A DNA stretch of 7,678 nucleotides, taken from Burkholderiaceae bacterium. Its GTDB lineage: Bacteria; Pseudomonadota; Gammaproteobacteria; Burkholderiales; Burkholderiaceae_D. The stretch covers positions 1 through 7,678 of the forward strand of contig JAISIS010000130.1 of the NCBI GenBank assembly GCA_031261905.1, given 5' to 3'. The translations under genes were made by a program, and so were the position numbers. How positions within the stretch are numbered: the stretch's first letter is position 1; each line of letters starts with the position of its first letter. Below are positions 1 to 5,421 of the stretch, piece after piece. A model generated the notes under the pieces. That model did not search any database and was not told where the DNA came from. It saw nothing but the letters and a program-made list of their open reading frames with translations.

Positions 1-1
1 A

Positions 2-136
2 GCCGCCCCGGCTGCTGAAACGTCACCTGCCGCAGAAGCAGTTCCCGCTACAGAAACACAGCCTGTTGCTGAAACCCCTCCCGCAACGGTGCCCCCGCCT
101 GACGCCGGGACTCAGCCTGCTGCAGAAACGCCTTGA
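2..136 (+). CDS. C-terminal tail of an unidentified protein, 5' truncated by the window edge, Ala/Pro/Glu/Thr-rich
   Basis: Frame 2 is open from the window edge to a TGA at 134-136 and gives 44 residues made almost only of Ala, Pro, Glu, Thr, Val and Gln. It contains imperfect repeats of the type P-x-A-E-T (PAAET, PATET, PVAET, PAAET). Such tails are usually disordered linkers or C-terminal extensions, as in some betaproteobacterial helicases, envelope proteins and polymerase subunits. The visible part carries no domain, so the gene cannot be named. The regular amino-acid pattern and strong codon-position bias support real coding, but low-complexity sequence can mimic this. It is followed by 240 bases before trxA, so it is probably a separate transcription unit. 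Confidence 0.55.
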   Translation, partial: AAPAAETSPAAEAVPATETQPVAETPPATVPPPDAGTQPAAETP

Positions 137-376
137 AAATACGTCCGAATATGCGCTATTTGCAACAGCTACCGGGAATTTTAAGTACGTGATACACCGG
201 AAGCCTATGTTTTCATGCAAATACAATGTATTATTTAAGACGATAAGCATCGCCGCATGGTTATCAGGAAATTCATCAATCCGTTTTGTTGCACCTTCTT
301 TTCCGGTTTATGCGGCAGCGCATTTTAAAAGCTGGCTGGCATCCGCTCCTTTTATCCCTCACAATCCGAGGAATTC
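137..376 (+). promoter_or_regulatory. trxA upstream region with AT-rich core and a 13-bp inverted repeat
   Basis: This 240-base gap holds no convincing gene. Its most AT-rich part is about 206-241. There a perfect inverted repeat, AATACA-A-TGTATT, spans 220-232 and overlaps two -10-like hexamers, TACAAT (222-227) and TATTAT (229-234), each matching five of six positions of TATAAT. No good -35 hexamer lies 16-18 bases upstream of either, so if this is the trxA promoter it may be weak, activator-dependent or recognised by another sigma factor. The distance to the trxA start would leave an untranslated leader of about 135 bases. The promoter and operator roles are inference. Confidence 0.3.
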
Positions 377-703
377 ATGGCAGACAACATAATCACTATC
401 AGCGACGCCTCGTTTGATACAGACGTGATAAAATCTGGCAAACCTGTTCTGGTTGATTTCTGGGCTGCCTGGTGCGGTCCGTGCAAGATGATTGCCCCGA
501 TTCTTGACGAACTCGCCGAGGAGTACAACGACAAAATTACGGTGGCAAAAATGGATATTGACGCCAATCAGGCCGTTGCATCCCGTCTTGGTATCAGAGG
601 CATACCCACCCTGATCCTCTTCAAGGACGGACAACTCGTTGCGCAAAAAGTCGGCGCACTTAGCAAAGGACAATTAAAACAATTTATTGACAGCAACCTT
701 TAA
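377..703 (+). CDS. trxA: Thioredoxin (Trx1 type)
   Basis: A 108-residue protein, the normal length for a bacterial thioredoxin. The redox site W32-C33-G34-P35-C36 follows the typical V-D-F-W-A sequence, and the family's cis-proline is present in G75-I76-P77-T78. Buried D27 and the LILFKDG strand-turn are also conserved. It acts in the cytosol as a disulfide reductase, kept reduced by thioredoxin reductase, and supplies electrons to ribonucleotide reductase, peroxiredoxins and methionine sulfoxide reductase (family knowledge). The ATG is preceded by GAGGA at 368-372, well spaced, which fixes the start. It lies 133 bases upstream of rho on the same strand, a pairing common in betaproteobacteria. 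Nothing is unusual in the protein. Confidence 0.98.
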   Translation: MADNIITISDASFDTDVIKSGKPVLVDFWAAWCGPCKMIAPILDELAEEYNDKITVAKMDIDANQAVASRLGIRGIPTLILFKDGQLVAQKVGALSKGQLKQFIDSNL

Positions 704-719
704 CCAGCAAACGGCATAT

Positions 720-836
720 TCCATGCCATCCCCTACTACCGATTTATTCACTGCCTCCATGCACTCCGGCAAGATAATCCCGCCGGTTTATCTCTGTTGG
801 CAGACATCCCCCCAATTTACCAGTTAACACAACACT
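720..836 (+). promoter_or_regulatory. C-rich, G-poor rho leader, possible rut-like autoregulatory site
   Basis: The 48 bases at 720-767 contain 21 C and only 4 G, and 801-836 contains 14 C and 2 G. Both stretches are rich in pyrimidine-C steps and have little potential for stable structure. This composition is what Rho prefers when loading onto nascent RNA. In E. coli, rho is known to repress itself through Rho-dependent termination in its own leader. The position directly ahead of rho fits the same logic, but the assignment here is inference. A weak 5-bp hairpin (CCGGC 766-770 with GCCGG 782-786) separates the two C-rich parts. The leader also holds the upstream ORF at 723-827. Confidence 0.4.
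723..827 (+). CDS. Possible 34-codon leader ORF upstream of rho (rhoL-like in position only)
   Basis: ATG at 723-725 opens a 34-codon frame ending at TAA 825-827, nine bases before the rho start codon. The peptide begins MPSPTTDLFT and is rich in Pro, Ser and Thr, with no recognisable domain. No clear Shine-Dalgarno sequence precedes it; a small GGCAT/ATGCC hairpin (713-727) overlaps its start. E. coli has a leader peptide of about this size ahead of rho, but I see no sequence similarity and the comparison rests on position and length alone. The ORF could easily be chance in a leader that is C-rich for another reason. Confidence 0.2.
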   Translation: MPSPTTDLFTASMHSGKIIPPVYLCWQTSPQFTS

Positions 837-2099
837 ATGCATCTATCCGAATTAAAGTCCCTGCATGTTTCCCAACTGATGGAAATGGCCAGCAATCTTG
901 ATATCGACAACGCAGCCCGTATGCGCAAACAGGAACTCATGTTTGCCATCATGAAAAAACGCGCCAAGTCAGGCGAGCAGGTTTATGGCGACGGCGCGCT
1001 TGAAATTTTGCCTGACGGCTTTGGCTTCCTGCGCTCGCCTGACGCCAGCTATATGGCATCCACTGACGATATCTATATTTCACCTTCCCAGATACGTCGC
1101 TTCAATCTCCATACCGGCGATTCTATTGAAGGTGAAGTGAGGACGCCCAAAGACGGTGAACGGTACTTTGCTCTGGTTAAAGTGGACAAGGTGAATGGCG
1201 CATCGCCGGAAACCTCCAAGAACAAGATACTCTTTGAAAACCTGACACCGCTGCACCCCGATGAGGTATTGCGTCTTGAAAGGGATATCAACGCCAATGA
1301 AAATATTACGGGCCGCATCATTGACATGATCGCTCCTATCGGCAAAGGCCAGCGCGGGCTGCTGGTCGCCTCGCCCAAATCAGGCAAAACCGTGATGCTT
1401 CAGCATCTGGCGCACGCCATTACGGCCAATCATCCCGAAGTCATCCTGTTTGTGCTGCTGATTGATGAACGTCCCGAAGAAGTGACGGAAATGCAGCGAT
1501 CGGTTCGCGGTGAAGTAGTGGCTTCCACCTTTGATGAACCGGCTACCCGCCATGTACAGGTGGCTGAAATGGTACTGGAAAAAGCCAAGCGCCTCATCGA
1601 AATGAAAAAAGATGTGGTAATCCTGCTGGATTCCATCACGCGGCTCGCGCGCGCCTATAATACGGTCGCCCCGGCTTCCGGCAAGGTTCTGACAGGCGGC
1701 GTGGACGCCAACGCGCTCCAGCGACCGAAACGCTTCTTTGGAGCTGCACGCAACATTGAGGAAGGCGGCTCTCTCACTATTATCGCCACTGCGCTTGTTG
1801 AAACCGGCAGCCGGATGGATGATGTTATCTATGAAGAATTCAAGGGTACCGGTAATATGGAAGTGCATCTGGAAAGACGCCTTGCAGAAAAAAGAGTGTA
1901 TCCTTCTATTAATCTCAATAAATCCGGCACCCGCCGTGAAGAATTGCTTATCAAACCGGATATCCTCCAGAAGATCTGGGTGCTCCGCAGGTTGCTGTAC
2001 GGTATGGATGAAATTGAGGCCATGGAATTTCTGCTGGATAAAATGCGGGCGACAAAAACCAACGCAGATTTCTTTGATCTCATGAGACGAGGCGGATAA
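837..2099 (+). CDS. rho: Transcription termination factor Rho
   Basis: A 420-residue protein, colinear with E. coli Rho almost residue for residue. The N-terminal domain (about 1-47, with [12 protein letters not shown]) is followed by the cold-shock-like RNA-binding domain (about 48-118, with DGFGFLR and [12 protein letters not shown]). The RecA-type motor domain has Walker A SPKSGKT at 179-185, catalytic E211 in LIDERPEE, Walker B ILLDS ending at D265-S266, the Q-loop/secondary RNA site around K283 in SGKVLTGG, and the arginine finger R366. Residues known to contact bicyclomycin in E. coli (P180, K181, R212, D265, S266, G337) are all present, so sensitivity is expected. Rho is a hexameric RNA translocase that ends transcription of untranslated RNA. 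No Shine-Dalgarno sequence is visible before the ATG; the colinearity with E. coli Rho fixes the start. Confidence 0.99.
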   Translation: MHLSELKSLHVSQLMEMASNLDIDNAARMRKQELMFAIMKKRAKSGEQVYGDGALEILPDGFGFLRSPDASYMASTDDIYISPSQIRRFNLHTGDSIEGEVRTPKDGERYFALVKVDKVNGASPETSKNKILFENLTPLHPDEVLRLERDINANENITGRIIDMIAPIGKGQRGLLVASPKSGKTVMLQHLAHAITANHPEVILFVLLIDERPEEVTEMQRSVRGEVVASTFDEPATRHVQVAEMVLEKAKRLIEMKKDVVILLDSITRLARAYNTVAPASGKVLTGGVDANALQRPKRFFGAARNIEEGGSLTIIATALVETGSRMDDVIYEEFKGTGNMEVHLERRLAEKRVYPSINLNKSGTRREELLIKPDILQKIWVLRRLLYGMDEIEAMEFLLDKMRATKTNADFFDLMRRGG

Positions 2100-2150
2100 C
2101 CCGGAGGACATTCACATAAACCGGACACTGGTTCAAACGCACTGAAGATC
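2100..2150 (+). other. rho to HDOD-remnant gap with a strong orphan Shine-Dalgarno sequence and a small hairpin
   Basis: GGAGGA at 2103-2108 is a near-ideal ribosome binding sequence lying four bases after the rho stop, yet no ATG, GTG or TTG occurs at a usable distance behind it. A compact hairpin, AACCGG-ACA-CTGGTT at 2119-2133 (six pairs including one G-U), follows, but it has no T-run, so it is not an intrinsic terminator. In many betaproteobacteria rpmE (ribosomal protein L31) follows rho; no L31 coding sequence is present here. The orphan signal may be what remains of a lost downstream start. Confidence 0.35.
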
Positions 2151-2444
2151 ATGTCTGTATCCACGCAACATCCTATTCTGAACAAGTTGTCGGCGACACG
2201 CCTGCCAACCATTTCACAGGTGCTGGTCAAGCTGCTTTCCCTGTACCAGGATGACTGTGCGAGCATTACAGAACTTGCCCATCTTATCTGGCAGGAGCCA
2301 ACGATGGCGCAAAAGATCCTGAGCATAGCCAACAGCTCGGCTTACGTTCATACCGGTTCTCATGTCCGGCTGGATCTGCGCGCTTTCTGGCGTCACTCTC
2401 TGGCTACCGCCATGATCGCCTACCGGTTCACGCAGACAGCCTAA
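2151..2444 (+). pseudogene. HDOD-domain protein remnant, internally deleted and C-terminally truncated
   Basis: The 97-residue product starts like an HDOD signalling protein: LPTISQVLVKLL (18-29), a TELAHLIWQEP helix (40-50) and QKILSIANSSAY (54-65), the classic first helices of the domain. It then jumps directly to LDLRAFWRHSLATAM (74-88), a segment that in intact relatives comes roughly 40 residues later, after the helix carrying the S-L-x-x-A-x-x-x-L-G pattern. That middle part is missing, and the frame ends eight residues after the RHSL segment, where intact domains continue for another 80 or more residues. HDOD proteins act in bacterial signalling and are often fused to GGDEF, EAL or GAF domains. 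The start has only a weak GAAG sequence ahead of it. The reading frame is the same as that of rho. I judge it a decayed gene; a functional mini-protein cannot be excluded. Confidence 0.6.
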
Positions 2445-2614
2445 TGTCGCGCGCAGCCGAAAGCAGACAACCGATAAGCAAAACACAGGAGCAAGACCTG
2501 AATATGGATATTGTTTACAGCCTGTTAAGCCAGATTCAGGCGTGGATTGGCTCACACACCGATGTAAACGGTATCATATTCGATATCCTTATCCCGGCTT
2601 ATGCCACTTCCTGA
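2444..2614 (+). CDS. Possible small ORF of 56 codons overlapping the HDOD remnant stop (TAATG)
   Basis: ATG at 2444-2446 overlaps the TAA of the preceding frame (2442-2444), an arrangement typical of translational coupling. It runs to TGA at 2612-2614. A second in-frame ATG at 2504 has AGGAG at 2487-2491 about 12 bases ahead, which would give a 36-residue product. The N-terminal 20 residues are polar and charged; the rest is mildly hydrophobic, ending in GIIFDILIPAYATS. I recognise no family. It could be chance coding in the eroded 3' part of the HDOD gene. No other frame in 2445-2640 shows an identifiable domain. Confidence 0.22.
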   Translation: MSRAAESRQPISKTQEQDLNMDIVYSLLSQIQAWIGSHTDVNGIIFDILIPAYATS

Positions 2615-2640
2615 CACATCCCGAACTCTGGAGAAACAAT

Positions 2641-3057
2641 ATGAAAGACCTCAAAGGAACACGAACAGAAGCCAATCTGAGAAAAGCGTTTACCGTTGAG
2701 GCGGAAACCTTCATGCGCTACGATTATTTTGCCAGCCGTGCCAGTATTGAAGGGCACAACGATGTGGCCATGCTTTTCTCTTCCAGCGCAGCTGGTGAAC
2801 GCGGTCATGCGCTTGGGCACCTCGAGTTTCTTGGAAAAGATACGACATCCGGCAATCCCATGAATCGCACCAGGCTGAATATTCAATCGGCAATCACCAG
2901 CGAAACGATGGAATACCACGACATGTACCCCAAAATGGCTGAAATCGCCCGTGATGAGGGTTTTGAAGAAATCGCAATCTGGTTTGAAACGCTGGCCAAA
3001 GCAGAACGCTCACACGCGACTCTGTTTCAGAAAGCTTTAAACACCCTTCTGGATTAA
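2641..3057 (+). CDS. rbr: Rubrerythrin family diiron protein without rubredoxin domain
   Basis: A 138-residue four-helix-bundle protein of the single-domain rubrerythrin type. The two halves each carry the expected iron ligands: E20 (TVEAETFMRY), E53 and H56 (GERGHALGH), then E88 and E91 (SETMEYHDMYP) and E122 with H125 (KAERSHATLF). The C-terminal rubredoxin module with CxxC pairs found in classical rubrerythrins is absent, so electrons must come from another donor. The family reduces hydrogen peroxide and is typical of anaerobes and microaerophiles. The start at 2641 is supported by GGAGA at 2630-2634 seven bases ahead and by the family-typical MKDLKGT opening; the frame is open further upstream to 2542, but that extension is not family-like. 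The usual G-E-S-Q-A-N helix is altered to V-E-A-E-T-F, keeping the ligand Glu. It is the last gene of the + block. Confidence 0.93.
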   Translation: MKDLKGTRTEANLRKAFTVEAETFMRYDYFASRASIEGHNDVAMLFSSSAAGERGHALGHLEFLGKDTTSGNPMNRTRLNIQSAITSETMEYHDMYPKMAEIARDEGFEEIAIWFETLAKAERSHATLFQKALNTLLD

Positions 3058-3094
3058 GTGAACGCCTTGAGAACATGCTGACAGGCGTCGTTGA

Positions 3095-4333
3095 TCAGTC
3101 CGGCAATTTGATCTGCTGATTTTTGCTGTATTGATAATCCCGGAAAACATGCTCTGCGGAAGGCAGGAACCAGGAGCCGTCTTCCAGGCGATGCGTGGTG
3201 TCTTTCAGCCGCCAGGTATTCTGGCCGCATGTCCACACATCGTAGTTGCGCATGTGGGTACACAGGCAAATCTTGTCGTTTACCGCCACCTTCCTGTCCA
3301 TACCACCATGGGTCACGCGCCCGTATGCGTCAATATACTCGCACTTGCCGTTTTCCAGCAGGTAACCGTACATCTCGCAATTTGGACGGATACCCTGACC
3401 CATCGCAGGAGTCCGCTTCAGCATCCGCATAGGGTACCCGGTAGGAGACTGCATATTCACTTCAATATCGCTTTCCTCCGCGCCAAGGTACGCCTGCTTG
3501 GCGGCTTCCGGCAAGCCGCATTCCCTGGAAATTGTAAAGCGAGTGGCGACCTGTACGGCGGCCACCCCGTTTTCCAGGAACCCCACAGCATCTGAACCGG
3601 TAAAGATACCCCCCGCAGCAATAACCGGGATAGCCAGGTTTTCCTTTTGCATCCAGGCCAGCACCTCGGCCACAATGGTTTTCAGGTCATATTTTACCCA
3701 GTCCATCCCGAAACCGAGATGTCCGCCAGCCAGCGGACCTTCTACAATCACATAATCCGGCAGGCGATTCAGCTTGGCATTGCGGCGAATAAAAATCTGG
3801 AGCGCACGCGCCGAGGAAACAATAATGCCGAGTTTGGCATCCCTGAAGCGTGGATGATCCTGGATCAGATGAAATGAATTCTGGTTCAATCCTGCAGCCA
3901 GTGTTATCCCGTCAATACCCGCATCCAGAGCGGCATTCATGCGGGTCTGCATGGTTTCGCGGGGCGCATTCATTGTGAGCTTTTCCATCAGGTTGATAAA
4001 AAGCAGGCCGTGACCGCGCTTGGCCTCCATAGCAGCAGCCACATGCAGGCGCGTTGCTTCGGCAACCGCTCCCGGATCAAAGCGTACGCCAGATTTGTCC
4101 GGGTTGTTCATACTCGCCATATTGGCGCGCATCTTGTCACGCGTAAAATGCTTACCGAAATAACGGTCAGCCGTATCCATCATCATCGCGTCCGACAAAT
4201 GCCCGATGCCTCCCAGACGCACGGCTTCCAGCGCCAGTTGCTGCACTGAAATATCTACTCCCATACCGCCAATCACTATAGGAACCAGCTCACTGTTGCC
4301 CAAACGCAGGCGAAAATCATCTACACACTTCAT
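3095..4333 (-). CDS. Nitronate monooxygenase-like FMN-dependent TIM-barrel protein
   Basis: With the start chosen here the product has 412 residues. It resembles nitronate monooxygenases (formerly 2-nitropropane dioxygenases). Visible family features are the N-terminal PIVIGGMGVDIS (18-29), GGIGHLSDA (41-49), the catalytic-type His in EGPLAGGHLGF (H205), the phosphate-binding VIAAGGIFTG (237-246) and VQVATRF (260-266). These enzymes oxidise alkyl nitronates using FMN and oxygen; several relatives have other oxidoreductase roles, so the substrate is not certain. The last 100 or so residues form an extension with five cysteines (C319, C331, C356, C358, C369). The ATG at 4333 is preceded by AAGGAAG; the frame stays open 33 codons further (to 4432) without similarity, so the shorter start is preferred. 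It lies 202 bases downstream of the usp gene and ends 37 bases from the rubrerythrin gene, facing it. Confidence 0.88.
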   Translation of the reverse strand: MKCVDDFRLRLGNSELVPIVIGGMGVDISVQQLALEAVRLGGIGHLSDAMMMDTADRYFGKHFTRDKMRANMASMNNPDKSGVRFDPGAVAEATRLHVAAAMEAKRGHGLLFINLMEKLTMNAPRETMQTRMNAALDAGIDGITLAAGLNQNSFHLIQDHPRFRDAKLGIIVSSARALQIFIRRNAKLNRLPDYVIVEGPLAGGHLGFGMDWVKYDLKTIVAEVLAWMQKENLAIPVIAAGGIFTGSDAVGFLENGVAAVQVATRFTISRECGLPEAAKQAYLGAEESDIEVNMQSPTGYPMRMLKRTPAMGQGIRPNCEMYGYLLENGKCEYIDAYGRVTHGGMDRKVAVNDKICLCTHMRNYDVWTCGQNTWRLKDTTHRLEDGSWFLPSAEHVFRDYQYSKNQQIKLPD

Positions 4334-4350
4334 TCTCTTCCTTGAAAACC

Positions 4351-4366
4351 GGCAAGCATGCCTGCC
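4351..4366. promoter_or_regulatory. Imperfect 16-bp palindrome upstream of the nitronate monooxygenase-like gene, candidate operator
   Basis: GGCAAGCATGCCTGCC is a palindrome except for one mismatched pair (GGCA-x-GCATGC-x-TGCC). It lies about 18 bases ahead of the ATG, just upstream of the ribosome binding sequence on the - strand. A dyad at this place would sit within the transcribed leader or near the transcription start and could bind a repressor or fold as an RNA hairpin. No regulator gene lies next to it in the window. Confidence 0.3.
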
Positions 4367-4482
4367 AGTGATATTGATAAAAACAGTTATGGTCTGAACA
4401 TCGGTCCTTTCGGGCCAATGCCGCATGGGCATAATTTTCCAATGTCAATCTTTAATGTTACCAAATTATTCCCATACCTATG

Positions 4483-4507
4483 AAAAATGCGGGCAAAAAA
4501 ATCGCAT
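4483..4507 (-). terminator. Weak intrinsic-terminator-like hairpin after the usp gene
   Basis: Reading the - strand, ATGCG (4507-4503) can pair with CGCAT (4491-4487), enclosing a T-rich loop, and a short run of T follows (down to 4483). It lies about 30 bases beyond the usp stop codon. The stem is only five pairs and the loop is long, so termination would be inefficient. The region 4440-4535 is AT-rich and may also hold the promoter of the flavoprotein gene, but no convincing -35/-10 pair was found. Confidence 0.28.
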
Positions 4508-4535
4508 AAACAGATAACGACTCCATACCATCAGG

Positions 4536-5375
4536 TCAGTGAGACATCAATACCGGCAGTGTTGCGTTACTCAGCACAGTTCGGGTAACCCCGCCCAGCA
4601 GCATCTGCCTGAAACGGGTATGACCATATCCACCCAATACCAGAAGATCGGCTTTTCTCTGCTCTGCCGTTTCCAGCAACGCCGCCCCGACAGTCTTTGT
4701 CTGTTGAGGTTTGAGTATATTCACTTTAACACCATGCCGTGCCAGGAAAACCGCCAGATCAGTCAGTGTACCGTCATCCCGCATATCCGGTTCCGTTTCC
4801 ATATTGAACGCGGCAACATCAACCAAATCCGCCCGTTTCAGCAACGGTATCGCATCAGTAAGCGCACGGCGCGACTCTTTGCTTGCATTCCAGGCAACCA
4901 GCGCCCTGAAACCCATTGTATCTGTTTTATAGGAATGCGGAATCATCAATACCGGACGCCCGGAGTTAATAAGCACAAATTCGGGGAAATCCGGCTGCAC
5001 AAGAGGCGCCTCCTCCTTCAGGTTGGTCTGCCCGATTACCACCAGATCACTGTATCTGGCCAGCATGCTGACGCCATAACCGGCTTCCTCATCCACCACA
5101 CGCCCCTCATAGGACGGCACACCCGCCATCTTCGCTTCGTGGATAAAGTTTTCAACAAAGCCCTCCGCACGTTCGAACAGAAATTTCAGGTGCGCCGCCA
5201 GCGCCGGATCCTTCTCGCTGATACGCGCTTCGCGAAAGGTCAGCGTTGAAACACCAACCATCGCCACTCCCAGAAGATGCGCGTCTTCCGCAAGCGCCAG
5301 GCGAGCGGCGATCCTGATACGGGCATTCGCCGTCTCCTTCCTGTCCAGATGCAGCAGTATCGTCTTGTATGCCAT
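4536..5375 (-). CDS. Universal stress protein, tandem UspA domains
   Basis: A 279-residue cytosolic protein made of two UspA-like alpha/beta domains (about 1-147 and 155-279). The first begins YKTILLHLD and ends SGRPVLMIPHS. The second begins FRALVAWNASKESRRAL and ends with the nucleotide-binding signature G248-x-x-G251-(9 residues)-G261 and ATLPVLM. Only the C-terminal domain has a recognisable ATP-binding G-x-x-G pattern; in the first domain the equivalent IGQTNLKEEAP region lacks it. Usp proteins bind ATP or act as stress effectors, and tandem forms are common in proteobacteria; the precise role is unknown. The ATG at 5375 has a strong AAGGGGG sequence (5380-5386) ahead. It follows lysC by only 46 bases on the same strand with no terminator between them, so some read-through from lysC is likely. 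Confidence 0.92.
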   Translation of the reverse strand: MAYKTILLHLDRKETANARIRIAARLALAEDAHLLGVAMVGVSTLTFREARISEKDPALAAHLKFLFERAEGFVENFIHEAKMAGVPSYEGRVVDEEAGYGVSMLARYSDLVVIGQTNLKEEAPLVQPDFPEFVLINSGRPVLMIPHSYKTDTMGFRALVAWNASKESRRALTDAIPLLKRADLVDVAAFNMETEPDMRDDGTLTDLAVFLARHGVKVNILKPQQTKTVGAALLETAEQRKADLLVLGGYGHTRFRQMLLGGVTRTVLSNATLPVLMSH

Positions 5376-5421
5376 GATGCCCCCTTATCTCATCAAGCAA
5401 CTACCCGGAAACGCACTTTGC

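Noticed and set aside
713..727. trxA terminator at the GGCAT/ATGCC hairpin
   Set aside because: Five pairs with no following T-run; it cannot act as an intrinsic terminator.
1380..2111. Long open frame of 243 codons on the - strand inside rho
   Set aside because: It is entirely antisense to conserved Rho coding sequence and its product resembles no known protein; codon bias of rho explains the open frame.
2542..2640. N-terminal extension of 33 codons on the rubrerythrin frame
   Set aside because: The extension has no family similarity, and a well-spaced GGAGA sequence plus the typical MKDLKGT opening mark 2641 as the start.
3058..3124. Intrinsic terminator between the convergent rubrerythrin and flavoprotein genes
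   Set aside because: Only 5-bp stems with 17-base loops were found (ACGCC/GGCGT at 3062-3088; ATCAG/CTGAT at 3094-3120 before five T); too weak to call.
4334..4432. N-terminal extension of 33 codons on the nitronate monooxygenase-like frame
   Set aside because: It shows no family similarity and crosses the palindrome and the AAGGAAG ribosome binding sequence that serve the ATG at 4333.
4403..4432. Two small hairpins in the flavoprotein leader (a GAAA-loop stem at 4403-4416 and ATGCC/GGCAT at 4418-4432), considered as a riboswitch
   Set aside because: The stems are four to five pairs, one with a mismatch, and no known riboswitch core is recognisable.
4443..4448. Perfect -35 consensus TTGACA on the - strand ahead of the flavoprotein gene
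   Set aside because: No acceptable -10 hexamer lies 16-18 bases downstream; the sequence there is GC-rich (TGCGGC).
4539..5249. Open frame of 236 codons on the + strand opposite the universal stress gene
   Set aside because: It lies antisense to a clear tandem Usp protein and its product looks like a shadow translation rich in Arg, His and Gln.
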